This document shows positions 45,703-57,867 of a stretch of DNA of 64,000 nt, one piece after another. Position numbers and translations under genes: made by a program. The stretch is from Corylus avellana (lineage: Eukaryota > Streptophyta > Magnoliopsida > Fagales > Betulaceae), in contig NC_081542.1 of assembly GCF_901000735.1 (NCBI RefSeq), positions 44,680,238 to 44,744,237 of the forward strand. Direction: 5' to 3'. The notes beneath the pieces are model-generated. The model did no database searches. It had not been told where the DNA came from and saw nothing but the letters and a program-made list of their open reading frames with translations. The stretch's first letter is position 1. Every line of letters starts with the position of its first letter.

Positions 45703-48700
45703 ATGCGGAGCTTCACTTTCTATGAGAGATTTTCTAGAGCTTACCATGACTATCCTTCGCTCTCTAAGCTGCTCGTGCTCTTCACCGTCAGGTACTCCTC
45801 TACCTTATCATTTCTGCTTTGTTCCATTCATTTCGTGACTTTCGTCCTTATTATTATTTTTTTATTTGAGTTTTTTGTTCGATTATAGATGCGTTTTTGC
45901 TTCAGAGAGTGGCTTATTTGATTTCAATTCCTGTTTGAATTGTTTGAATTTTTTCCTCCATTTATGTGTTCAAATATTTCTAAATGATCTTGGAATACTT
46001 TGTGGTAATTGTATTTTTGTGATTGTTGTGTGGTTCTAGGAAGCTAGGATTCCATTTGATCGCGTTCTCTCCCTGAATTCGATATACTCTGTAGCGTTCC
46101 AACTTTTGGAATTTTCCGGAATCAGATTATTTTATACTTTTTTTTTTAAAAAAAAAAAATGTAAAAGCGTTGAAAAGCGACTTTCAGAGTATTAGATCTA
46201 TAACTTGAAGTTTGAGGAAATTGAATTACATCAAAATGTTGAGCTTAAAATGTTGCATTCTTGTTAGAGCAGCACCGCCTGCAGATCCGTCTAACTCTGC
46301 CATAAACATGGCACATATGGAGCGACTTTATTTTATCTTTTTCGCCTTTTGCTTTTGGTGTCTCTTCTTATGGCCTCGTGTTGGGCAGTTTTAATGATTC
46401 AATATATGATTTTATGGTATGGTCCCTTACTGAGCCTTTTCCACAAAAGTTACATTTTCCTCCTTTTTTAAGCTATTTTTCCTTTTTCTTTGCAACGTTG
46501 CTTAGTTAAAGTCGTGCTTCTAGTACATACTGAATACTAATTACTCGACTGTTATAATAATAAGCCTATAAGATTATGAAGTAACAGAATTCCTTATGAT
46601 GTCTCTTTTTATGTTCAAAGATTAATGACTGTTTCTCTGCTACTCCCTTTCTGGAACATATTATATTTTCAATTTATTTTTAAATTAAACTGCTATAACA
46701 TGGTTTCGGGACTTGTGTTTTGAGTTTTCTTGTTGGGCTTGTTGCTTTTTGTTCCAGTGGTGGGGGTCTTGTGGCTTATGCTGAGGCAAACCCAACCAAT
46801 GGTGCATACGCCATTTCATCTTCTGAATCAGAGAGCAAGAAGAAGAAAGTGGTGGTGCTTGGAACTGGTTGGGCTGGAACAAGTTTCTTGAAGAATCTCA
46901 AAGACCCTTCATACGAAGTGCAAGTGGTATCACCTCGTAATTATTTTGCATTTACCCCTTTGCTACCAAGTGTTACATGTGGTACAGTGGAAGCCCGCAG
47001 CATTGTAGAACCAATTCGCAACATTGTTCGTAAGGTAAAGGAAAGTCAATTGCATAAGAATGTTCTTATATTTTGTGGGTGTAAGGGAGGCTACTTTCTG
47101 ATTATGGAGTTAGCTTGGGCCATGTAGCATGCAGTTCTTGTTAGTGCTAGTGGCAAGAATCAATTTAAGTTGACTGAGAAAATTCACAATGTGAGATATC
47201 ATGAGCTCTTAGCGTAAAAGAAAACATAACGTGCTGCAAATATTGGTGTGATGAAACAAGGCCTCATATAGTAATACAGAAATAGGTGGAAAAGGATAAA
47301 CTAAAAATTCTTGAGTAGCCATAGAAAATCAGTTGAAGAAAGACCAAGTTACAGTTGCACTGTGGTATAAAAATTTGAGAATTCATCTTGTTCTGGGTTA
47401 AATGCCTCTGTTGATGAATTGGTTCTTATTATATGTTTTTCATATGCATAGGCCACCTCAACAATGCGCTCTATAACTGTTTTCCTGATAATGCTTTTTT
47501 AATGGCTGCGTACGTAGTGAAGGACCTTGTTGCAGCCACTGGATGCCTGCTTTAATCTCTGAAATTGAATGTTTGGATTGTATGTACTGCAGGAATCAAG
47601 CTTCCACAAACTGTTTTCATGTAGATGTTTGTATATTTAAGTATTAACATATATGTGCAAAGATGTAGTTGAACAAGAAGTATTTGCCCTATTAAAAGTT
47701 AAGAGTGTGGAAGGTGTAAGTTAATTGAGGTTATGCTCAAGTGTGTATAACTATCCATGAGTAACAGAAGATGCTGAAAACCGTCTGGTTCATGGGTCTA
47801 GGAAGCAAGAGCAATTCATAACAACTGTTTGATTCATTATCAAATAAACCAAAGCAGGGAAAGAAGCCAAAAAAAAGAAGAAGATAAAACTATGCAAAAA
47901 AAAGGGTTGGTATATCCTTAAGCAACCAGTTTGAGGTACCACTAAAATGAAGAGGGTGAAAAGGAGACTATGTAAAAATTGACATGATGTTTAGGCTAGG
48001 CCTGCAAAATGTATTTCTCAAGTGCCAGGGGTGCATATAGATTATGGCAAGAAACCTTGACTGTTCCCCTAGTTTTTGGGAACACATAAATATTTGTTAC
48101 AGTGAGTTTGAGAATTGATCAAACAATTTATGGTTTTATGGTTGGTAGCTTTGTGCTGATGGTTGTCATTTTCACATATTAGTAGGTGTTGTCATTACAA
48201 TATGATGTACATAATTGGAAGACGTGTTTCTAATTTTTCCTCAAGCAGAAAAATGTGGATGTTCGGTTCAGTGAAGCAGAGTGCTACAAGATTGATGCAG
48301 AAAACAAGAAAATCTATTGTCGATCTGCTCAAGACCAAAATTTGAATGGGATAGAAGAATTTGTTGTGGACTATGACTACCTTGTAATAGCAATTGGAGC
48401 CCGAGTTAATACTTTCAATACTCCTGGTGTGGAAGAGAATTGCCATTTCTTGAAGGTAACCTCGCTGGCAAGCTTGTTAACTGATGATTTGGTGTATTCC
48501 TATCATTGTTTCCTTTCACAGAGAATATTCCCCAAGCCCTCACCCCTGGGAAAAAAAAAAAAAAAGACTAAAATAATGATTTATTGCTTTAGAAATTTCA
48601 GAGGGAAACAGAACTCGCTAAATGTGTGCATGTCTGTTGTTTCTTAATCTTATTAATTGTATATCTTAGTGCAGGAAGTTGAAGATGCTCAAAAGATCAG

Positions 48701-51673
48701 AAGAACAGTTATTGACTGCTTTGAAAAAGCAAGCCTCCCGACTATAAGTGATGAAGAGAGGAAGAGAATTCTTCATTTTGCTATTGTTGGTGGTGGCCCA
48801 ACCGGTGTGGAGTTTGCTGCAGAACTTCATGATTTTGTCAATGAGGATTTAGTGAAATTATATCCTGGGGTCAAAGACCTAGTTAAAATCACACTTCTTG
48901 AAGCCGGAGACCATATTCTGAACATGTAAGGATGCAAGCAAAAAGTAGGGGATCATGTGAAGTTTGTGCACTAGATCTTATTAATTCCAGAAAGTATCTA
49001 AAAATCTTGAATTTGCATAATGTGAAGAGGACCATAATGTCCTGAAGGTCTTGAAAGTAAATTTTAAGGAGCAGCAAGAGTAAAATCTTAGTGTTGAAAT
49101 GAACTTAATCTATCCCAAAAAATTTGCAATGTATATTTGTTGGATGTATGCCAGTTATCATGCCCATAATATGGCTGTTACTTAATAAGTGAATTCTAGA
49201 CAGCTAATCTCTAGAGCTCTCATTGTAGCCAAGTTAGATGTTTGACTATCTTTTACAACCACTACACAATGCTTGTACACTGCTTGATATGCATTCCAGT
49301 TCTTAAGAGTTGGATGGTGCCATAGTGGAATCATTTGTTCTTTTCATTGAAGCTTTCTCGTTCTTTTGCAGGTTTGACAAAAGAATCACCGCTTTTGCTG
49401 AAGGGAAGTTTAAAAGAGATGGTATTAATGTGAAAACAGGATCAATGGTTGTTAAAGTAGAAGGAAAAGAAATTTCTACTAAAGAAATGAAAAGTGGGCA
49501 AGTTTCTACAATGCCATATGGAATGGCTGTGTGGTCAACCGGCATTGGGACTCGTCCTGTCATAATGGATTTTATGAAGCAAATTGGTCAGGTGTGTTTT
49601 ACCTCTGAAATTATTAAAGTGCCGCTTTAAATTGAATACTTTATAATTTACTAGTTTCTAATTTTTTCTATATGAAGTGGTCTTTTACATGTGTTTACTA
49701 CATTTGACAAATGTGCGTTGCTTTAAAGAACAGGCTAACAGGCGTGTTTTAGCAACTGATGAATGGCTGCGAGTTGAGGGATGCGACAATGTATATGCAC
49801 TTGGTGATTGTGCCACAATAAATCAGCGCAAAGTCATGGTACCTGTACTTTTTTACTTTTCTACTATATATTTACACATCGCACCAATAATCATTTGAAT
49901 TTAATGCTGCAAATGTGGCTTCAATCTTTTCCAATTTGAAACTTCTTTTTTCTTCCATACTAGCAAAAACCGGTAGTGTGGGCATGACTAACTCAACCAT
50001 AGATAGATAACAACCAAATAATTTTCTACTTCAAAGATTTGATAAAACATCTGAGTCTAAATGGAATCATGAAACACTGGTTGAGCTAGCATTTTTTCTT
50101 CAAATCTTCTTAAGTATACTTGCTGGCAAATGCCAGTTCACAGACTTCTGCATGATTTGTTATTGATATAGAATTGCCCACCATTTGTGATGTAATTACC
50201 GGAGAACTACGTCAGTTAAATAACTTAAATCTCTGCTTTAATAAGTTAGTTAATAGTTGAAAAATTACAGTTACGGTTGATTTTGGGTTAATAACAGTGA
50301 GTCCAATATATATCTTTCCTATTCGGTCAGTATCTAAGTTTTTCATTCTACTAATGATGTTCTCTTTTTCTTATTGACAATTTGATTTTCAGGAAGATAT
50401 TTCAGCAATATTTGGTAAGGCAGACAAGGACAACTCAGGAACCCTGACATTTAAAGAATTTCAAGAAGTCATTGATGACATCTGTGAAAGATACCCCCAA
50501 GTGGAGCTTTACTTGAAGAAAATGCAGATGAGCGATATCACTGATCTCTTGAAGGAATCCACAGGGGATGTTGCAAAAGAATCCATTGAACTGAATATTG
50601 AAGAATTTAAATCAGCTCTTTCCCGGGTGGATTTTCAGATGAAAAATCTTCCAGCTACAGCTCAGGTACAAGACTATTTTTCTTAGGTTTTTCCCTTTTA
50701 ATTATATATGAGACATATATTCTTACATGTCTTGTCTGCTTCCAAAATGACCGTTCAGGTTGCGGCTCAGCAAGGTAACTACCTCGCCAACTGTTTTAAC
50801 CGTATGGAAGAGTGTGAAAAATATCCAGAGGGTCCTCTCAGGTTCAGGGGAACAGGTCGTCATCGGTTTCGTCCCTTTAGGTACAAGTTCAATTAATATT
50901 TCAAAAACTCTCTCTCTTGCAACCATGTTAGAGCCAGATGATGCCTAATCATAATCATGAAATTTTGGATGAAGTCCAGAAAGTTAATTGTATAAACTAG
51001 GATTTCAGGGGTACATCAATAAGGTTTAATATGGAAATACATATGTTATATCCATATTTTAGTGCAGTAATTTAAAGTCAGTTCTAAAACCAATAAGTGA
51101 ATGTCTTACTCATTTGCTATGTGGCTGATCTTTCTTCTAGGTACAAGCATCTTGGACAATTTGCTCCTTTGGGAGGAGAGCAAACAGCAGCACAACTGCC
51201 TGGTGATTGGGTATCAATTGGCCACAGCAGCCAATGGCTTTGGTACTCAGTCTATGCAAGGTAATCTCTTTCTTCTCCTCCATATTCTCGGTGTTATACA
51301 AAATATCGAAGTTATTTATTTATAACATCAAAAACTTGTCAGAATAGTGAAGCAGCAAAAAATTTCAAGATTGGAATTCTATGGTATAACAGATCACAAA
51401 AGATGAATATTAGAAAGCTAATTATTTGGATGCCAAACATAACTTTCCTATTCAGAAGATGATAAGTTCCATATGCATAGTAAACCATATTATGGAAAAC
51501 AAAGCCCGGCTGGCTGGTGAAATGTTTGTAGGAGTTCAATTGATCAGCTTCTGATTCTTCCCAAATTCCTTCTTTTAACTTTCAGCAAGCAAGTCAGCTG
51601 GCGCAACAGAGCATTGGTGATATCAGACTGGGGAAGGCGTTTTATTTTTGGGAGGGACTCAAGTGGCATATGA
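45703..51673 (+). CDS. NDB2: External type II NAD(P)H dehydrogenase with EF hand, copy B (ten exons)
   Basis: Exons 45703-45791, 46758-47034, 48249-48455, 48675-48925, 49372-49591, 49734-49838, 50393-50665, 50759-50880, 51141-51260 and 51586-51673. All splice sites are intact, and the product is 583 residues. It differs from copy A at four places that I can see: Ile161Val, Ala305Glu, Ile319Val and Ser464Phe. None lies in the FAD motif (65-73), the NAD motif (230-242), the NADH-selecting Glu267 or the EF-hand loop (394-405). Copy B should therefore have the same activity: Ca2+-stimulated oxidation of cytosolic NADH and delivery of electrons to ubiquinone. Introns are also nearly identical, so the copies are either recent duplicates or alleles. 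Confidence 0.94.
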
Positions 51674-53343
51674 GGCAGGCAGCCAACAAATACTGGAATT
51701 TCCAATTGCAAATTGTGATGCATATTCTTTTGACCATCATTTACAATTTTTGACATTTCCGAAAATTTTGTTTCTAAATCCTGATTAGTTTACCTGATCT
51801 GTTGAATAAGTTCATACGCAACTCTAGATAAGTTACCCTTGGTTCATTGATGCGTATTTCCTCTGTTACTAGAATACTAGGGTAACGAGGTTTCTGATTT
51901 TGCAGCTAGAATGTTCTTCGACAATCAAACTACATGATTAGTCACCCATGTCAAGGGTCGAAAGCTTTGTTTTGATCTTTAATATAGCATCTTATTTGAA
52001 AATAAGAGTTTTTTTTTTTTCGCTGTATTATCTCTCTTCATCTTTATTTTCTGGCATTCATAGATAGAAATGGGCTTTCTTCATCGAGTATACAAAAGCT
52101 GGGCCGTTCCTTTTATGGTCTTCGGAGTCATGGACGGCAGGCGCCAGGCTCCTTACAAATTTCGGTGCAATCGTGAAAATAAGTGGGTGATATAGCAAAC
52201 TGCGTACTGGTATAGTGGTATTAAATCAAAGTAAAGGGGTTGATATAACAAATAGATTACATTAACAAAGCCATGCGGTCACGTCTTGACCAAAAAGAAA
52301 AGTATTAGTTAGGATTGCTTTCTTTTCAAGTGATTTTAACTACCTATTATTGGGTTGATATGACAGTGTTTATAAGTCAGTCTCAAAATCTTTATATATA
52401 AAGGCACAAGCCATTGGCAAAAGCGTGTTCCTTTTGTGTCATATGGGCGGTTGGCTTGACAATTACAGCCATCTATTTAACTTGGATTCTTAATTGGTTG
52501 GCCAATTGTTTGTTACTCTGAACAAAATCACTTGAAAACCTTCTTCGATTTGTGGAAACTGGAAACCCGATTTGCCCTGTAAATATTCGATTGTTCATAT
52601 TCAAGTTGGTTCGTGAAAACAACTTGAATTCTCAACTTAGAATGGTTGACATCAAACAATGACATTGTGTTTACATTTTTAAGGCTTCATTATTTTCCAT
52701 GCTCTGTTTCTTGACACGAGTGTTTTGCAACACCATATATATTATTGGATTGTCCAAACGGTTCTTGTTTCCTCCATTTTACAATCCTTCATTAACGGTA
52801 CACAGTACACACACACAGTATTTTAGCAACACACCTTTATATTTGATTCTATTGCCATCGCAATTTTTAAGGAAGAGACTTTAGACTAGGACTTTACGGT
52901 AGGTAGTTTGTTAATTATATAAAAATCACACGTGAGTTTGAATTAACTTTAACGGCTGAAACCGGTTTTAACTCTGTTAACTCTACTTCTCTTTTTAACG
53001 TAATGGTGTCTCTTCTTCTTTTAAGCAGTAGCTCGGCAACGGCACCCGAACACCATTAAGGCAATAAACCTGCGAAAGCAATCTATCGAACAACAATAGC
53101 TTCTTCACCAAGTTAACAGAACAGAACAACCAGAAGAAAGACAAAGAAAATATTTGCTTCCATTGCAGATCCAGGATTCAATGATATGGGCTTTGTCGAG
53201 ATTCGCAGTACACTCATAATTTGTTCTGTCTCTGCAACTTTTCCAACTCAAAAGAATATGATTCACGGGCTGAGTCAGGCATTCAGCCCCAGCCTTCTTG
53301 AATCCTCCACACCAAAAGCCAATTTGTTCTGACTTTCATCTGA
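51674..53343. other. NDB2 downstream flank, copy B
   Basis: Counterpart of 18552-20287, with a few small deletions (for example near 52872, where about 57 bp of A is missing). No gene recognised. Confidence 0.4.
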
Positions 53344-53568
53344 TTAATTATCTCCATGCTTTCTCTCAATCCCAAGCAAATTCAAGTCCCAATTCCACCT
53401 ACTTTGGCTAAATATCGGCAAAAGCCAATCATTCTCAGCTGCTCCATCACCAGCGGCGCCAAAGTGAGAAAGTGTAGAAGAGAGAAAGACTATGTTTGAA
53501 AGAAGAAGAGACACGATTAAGGTAGGAAGACAAGGAGAGCTAACAGAGGTAACACTGGTTTCAGCAAT
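53344..53568 (-). pseudogene. Small ORF, copy B, start codon lost
   Basis: The frame is open and collinear with copies A and C, but the ATG is ATT (53566-53568). There is no in-frame ATG nearby upstream. Substitutions such as Met-to-Ile and Thr-Met-to-Pro-Ile keep the rest similar. It is divergent from TIR copy B. Confidence 0.4.
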
Positions 53569-54019
53569 CAAAATTAATTAAAATTCACATGTGAGACACT
53601 TGGCAGCCTTTGTAACTAATTTTTTTTTTTTTTTTTTTTCTTTCTTTTTCTATTTTATTACTATTTAAAAAACAAAAAAGAAAAAAAACAAAACTTTTTA
53701 CCAAACTCGTTTGGCTTTTTGCTTTTGGTCGGTTGTTGCACTTTATTAATTGTGGCTAGAAAGCGACGTCCGAAAAGGCATGATGATAGCAACTACCAGA
53801 GCGCTAATTTTCCTTGACGAAGTGTTGATTTCAATCAAGCTTTTCCTCAGCTAGAAGGTACTTGTCATATCTGACGCCTCGAAATTTGTTCTTGGAATTA
53901 ATTAATAAATATTAAAACAGAGAATCCGATGCGCCACAAAACTAGACGCAACAACAAAACAACGAAACTTTTTCGTACAGATTTGATTGATGAAGGCATA
54001 CGTACGTAATACGTTGGCT

Positions 54020-54027
54020 TATATAAA
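54020..54027 (+). promoter_or_regulatory. TATA box of TIR gene, copy B
   Basis: TATATAAA, 117 bp before the ATG at 54144, in the same context as copies A and C. Confidence 0.65.
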
Positions 54028-54143
54028 GGGTGTTAATGAGGAATCTAGTTTGGAAGTAGGTTGGAGAATGGTTGGGAGACAAGAGGATAAACAGAAGAAC
54101 CGGCAAGCTACCGATCGATTAGTTGTGTGTTTGGCAAATTGCA

Positions 54144-55313
54144 ATGGTCGAGTACTCGAGTTCAAACGTCGGCAGGGGAAAAAGAAAATGGGAAACTCGA
54201 AACTACTACTGTGAAAATATCAAAACAATATCAGGGCCATGCGACGTGTTCATAAACCACAGAGGAAGCGATACGAAGAAAAACATTGCCGGGTTGCTCT
54301 ACGATCACCTTTCAAGGCTAGGCATTAAGCCATTCATGGACAGCCGAAACATGAAGCCTGGGGACAAGTTGTCACACGAGATTGACGCCGCTATCGAAAA
54401 TTGTAAGGTTGCTGTTGCACTCTTGTCGCGCAACTATTGTGAGTCCCGCCATTGTCTCCGTGAGCTCACTCTTTTAATGCAGTCCAACAAAAGAGTTTTA
54501 CCCATCTTCTGGGATGTGAAACCGGCCGAACTTCGGGTTAACAACAATGAATACAAATTATCATCGAAAGAACGCTGGAGATTCACATGGGCACTTGAAC
54601 AAGTTAAAGATACCATTGGTCTTACCTTCGACTCGTCCAAAGGGTATAACTTCTAGCTAAATATAGCTCATATATATAGATCCCTAATCTGCTGGAGATG
54701 CTCTAAGCGGGGATCGCAACTAATCTTTGATTATTGGCATTACTTATTTTGTTTCCTAATTTTGCTAGTGATTGTTATATTTTTTATTTATTTATTTATT
54801 TTTCAAATAAACTTTACATTGGCTAGTTAAAATAGTTAAGAATTTGTTGCTGAACACTTTTAGTTCAACACTACATTAGTTATATTAACAAATAAAGCTT
54901 GTCAATTAAAATAATGAATTGAACATCATAGGTACTTTAAAAAGGTTGATAGATTAATTAACTGAATTTTAACTAAATATTTGTTTGACTGCATAAATGC
55001 TCTTAAGAGTTCCGTATAATATTGCCTTTTGCTGTTTTTGGTTTTCAGGGATTGGTCTGAATTCTTAGAAGTTGCTTCGAAAGAAGTAAAGAATTTGCTT
55101 GAGGTCGATCAAGGTCAATCCATGACCAATAAAAGATCAAGAGCCTTGTTTCAAAGTACCGATTGGTGCATAATTTGTGTTGCATTGTCTTTTTCAGTCA
55201 TGTCATCTCTCGTTGCATACATGATATGGGTGAACAGAATGTTGGATTACATTCTACGTCTTCATGAAGAATTGGTACAGGGTGTCGCCGAAGATCGTGA
55301 CCCTAAGGGATGA
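54144..55313 (+). CDS. TIR-only immune protein with C-terminal membrane segment, copy B (two exons)
   Basis: Exons 54144-54643 and 55049-55313 (GT-AG), 254 residues, the longest of the four TIR copies. The TIR domain (about 31-166) has PCDVFINHRGSDT, the BB-loop stretch MDSRNMKPGDKL and CLREL with catalytic Glu107. Exon 2 encodes the helix DWSEFLEVASKEVKNLLEV, then a hydrophobic segment at about 206-228 (CIICVALSFSVMSSLVAYMIW) and a charged tail ending EDRDPKG. A single C-terminal membrane segment would make it a tail-anchored TIR facing the cytosol, which is unusual for this family. Expected activity is NAD+ cleavage and nucleotide signalling in defence. The N-terminal 30 residues differ from copy A through two compensating frameshifts. 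No NB-ARC or LRR lies downstream. Confidence 0.85.
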
Positions 55314-55549
55314 GTACTGTTAATTTATATGTTGAGGTGTGTTGTAATCTGTTTTGTGATACAGGGTTTCACATTTTTTTTAATGGTGTGAGACCTGAGC
55401 ATTAGAGTATTCAGTAATGATTTTGAAAAGGCCCAAATTAAATTTGTACCCATTGATTAAAGTTATGAATAATATATATAAAAGCGCTTCAAGTTTTTAG
55501 ATTTTCTTTTATTGCTGTGTTATTATTTTTTTTTAAAATTTTATTTTGA

Positions 55550-55766
55550 TATCGAGGAACTTCTCCAAGGCAGAGTACTTCGAACTCACCTTTGTAGAAT
55601 AAACTCCGACCTTATGCACCGCACCCTCAAAAATTTTCCTACACGAAACTAGCTAAGTAAGTCACTGACTATTCACCCGAGGAGTGTGGCCGCAAGGGAG
55701 AGGTAGCACTTTGTGGGTTGGGTGTGGCCTCAAGGGGGAGGTAGCACTTGACCACCAAGCCAACCC
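55550..55766 (-). mobile_element. tRNA-derived SINE of the second family, copy B, internally deleted
   Basis: Counterpart of 22955-23190. AAGGGGGAGGTAGCACTT and a near copy of it occur twice, at about 55690-55715 and 55733-55750. The B-box region present in A is missing, as if replaced by a local duplication and deletion. Confidence 0.5.
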
Positions 55767-56095
55767 CTTGGAGTTATTATTGCTGTGTTATTGGGCTGAA
55801 AACAGAGGAGATTATGGGGTGAACAAAAATCGGGCTGGAAGGTGGGCCGTGAAGCTCCTTTAATGGGTTGAGTGTGGTTCATGGGTATGTGGTCTTGGAA
55901 TGGAAAGTTAATTAACGAAATAATAATAGAAGAAGCCGTTAGCGTGTGACGTGTTGGTAGTATATAGGTTCTGCATGAAGGTTCAACATGGGTTAATTGT
56001 GTGCATGCAACCTGTGTGGCAGTGTGTTGCTTGCAGCAGGCTTAGAGGTGTGAGAAGTTGTCTTTGTTAACTATCATAGGTTAAAACAAAAGGAA

Positions 56096-56425
56096 AATGT
56101 TCTTGTGAATATTATTTTTTTTAAAAATTAAGTGAGGGAAATAAGAGCAATTTTATTTTTGGCTTTTTTTTAAAAAAAATAATATTCAACTAAGACCAAG
56201 AGAACACTAGGAAAATATTAAAAAAACACCTAGCATTCTCCAAATAAAAGGAAAATGTTAGGTGCTCTCCTGATATTCTTTTGGTATCCTCCTCATCCTA
56301 GGTGGATATTATTTTTTTAAAAAATAAAGTGAAAGAAATAAAATAAACTTTCTTTTTTGCTTTTTTTAAAAAATAATATCTACCTAAAATCAAGAGAACA
56401 CTAAGAGAATACTAGAAGAGCAGTA
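56096..56425. mobile_element. Fold-back MITE-like sequence, copy B
   Basis: Counterpart of 23935-24265, with the same palindromic centre. Confidence 0.5.
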
Positions 56426-57147
56426 TCATTACTCTCTTAGCTTTTTATCACGATCATATTTTCAAATAACATTGATGCAGGGGTGGGCTAGCTACTGGAA
56501 AAAGCTTGGTTAATTATTTGGGCTAGCTGCATCGGCATTACACAGCCTTCTTAGTTAGTTCAAGAGATCAGCCCCATTTTGTCCCATACTGCTACATGTG
56601 AATTCCTCATACTAGCCCTAGGATATTTTTCAAGGCGTAGACAGGGAAGAGACATAGTATCTAACAATGATTACTTCAGGCCAATAACATCTGGGTGTAT
56701 CTCCTAATGTTTCAAAAAATTTTAATTTTAACCTTCTGTTAATATTTTTCGTTGAAATGAATGGAATTCATCCCGTGTACGTCTCACATCAGATATTAAT
56801 TATTCTCTTTCAATTTTGCTCGTCTTCGTTTTGGTCTTCGACGCCACGATTTGTTCTTCGATGCCGACAACCTAGGAGGCCTCGTTTTGGTCTTCGGATT
56901 CTGGCAGTGGAAAACACAGAGGCAAGTGACACTGATGATTTGGCCCATGGGTGGTAGAGTCGTAGATAGAGAGAGAAAGGATGGCGGGGTGGTTTGCAGA
57001 AGAAATCGTGGTTTAGTGGGTAATATTAGGGGAGAAGTGAGAGATGTTGGAATTAAGTGTGCGAGAGAGAGAACTTTGGGTTGAGAGAGAGAGAAAGGAA
57101 TAGCTGAAGATGAAGAAGAAGAAAACTCCATCATTCTTTTTGACTAA
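56426..57147. other. Intergenic DNA with the empty site of the copia element
   Basis: GGAGGCCTCGTTTTGG at 56875-56890 shows the uninterrupted target, with a single GGCCT at 56878-56882. Weak Ser/Pro-rich frames on the minus strand are not supported as a gene. Confidence 0.6.
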
Positions 57148-57858
57148 GGGTTAAATACTAAATTAGTCCATGCGGTTTCACAACTTTATTTTTTCTCTCT
57201 TGGGGTTTCATTTTAATCATAGGAAGTCCATGTGGTTTTGATAATAGACAAAGTTAGTCCTCCGTCAGTTGACCGTTAGTTGACTTAACGGAAAGCCACG
57301 TGGACCAATCAAATGTTGACACGTGGCACCTACTTAATTTTTTTAAATGTATTTTCTAAAAAAAAAAAAAAAAACCAAAAAAAAAGAAAAAAAAATTGAG
57401 GGTGGCCTTGGAGCCCAAGGTGGTGGCCGAAACCACCCCTAATACCCACTGGGGGTGGCCGAGCCACCCCCATGGAGCCTAGGGCGTGGCCGAAACCACC
57501 CCCAAAGGTGGTTGGGGGTGGTTTCAACCACCCCCTGGTTCCCAGGGGGTGGCTCGGCCACCCCCATCCGGCCAGATGGGGGTGGCCAGGCCACCCCCAT
57601 GGCCAAAGAGGGTGGCCAAGCCACCCCAATTTTTTTTTAGAAAATGCGTTTTAAGAATTTTAAGTGATTCTTGAGACCGGTATTTGATTGGTACACGTGA
57701 CTTTTCGTTAAGTCAACTAACGGTCAACTGATGAAGGACTAATTTGGTCTATTATCAAAACTATATGGACTTCTTGTGATAAAAATGAAACTCCATTAAA
57801 AAAAAAAAAAAAAAAAAAAAAATTGTGAAACCCTAAAAGGATTTGAAGTATTTAACCC
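57148..57858. mobile_element. Mutator-like MITE with GC-rich core, only in block B
   Basis: Ends GGGTTAAATACTAAATTAG and AAGTATTTAACCC are inverted repeats, and further inward TTAGTTGACTTAACGGAAAG faces CTTTTCGTTAAGTCAACTAA. TTTGACTAA (57139-57147) and TTTGATTAA (57859-57867) are a 9-bp target duplication with one change. The core (about 57400-57625) alternates GGGTGGCC and GGCCACCCC units in both orientations and should fold into many hairpins. No transposase. Confidence 0.85.
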
Positions 57859-57867
57859 TTTGATTAA

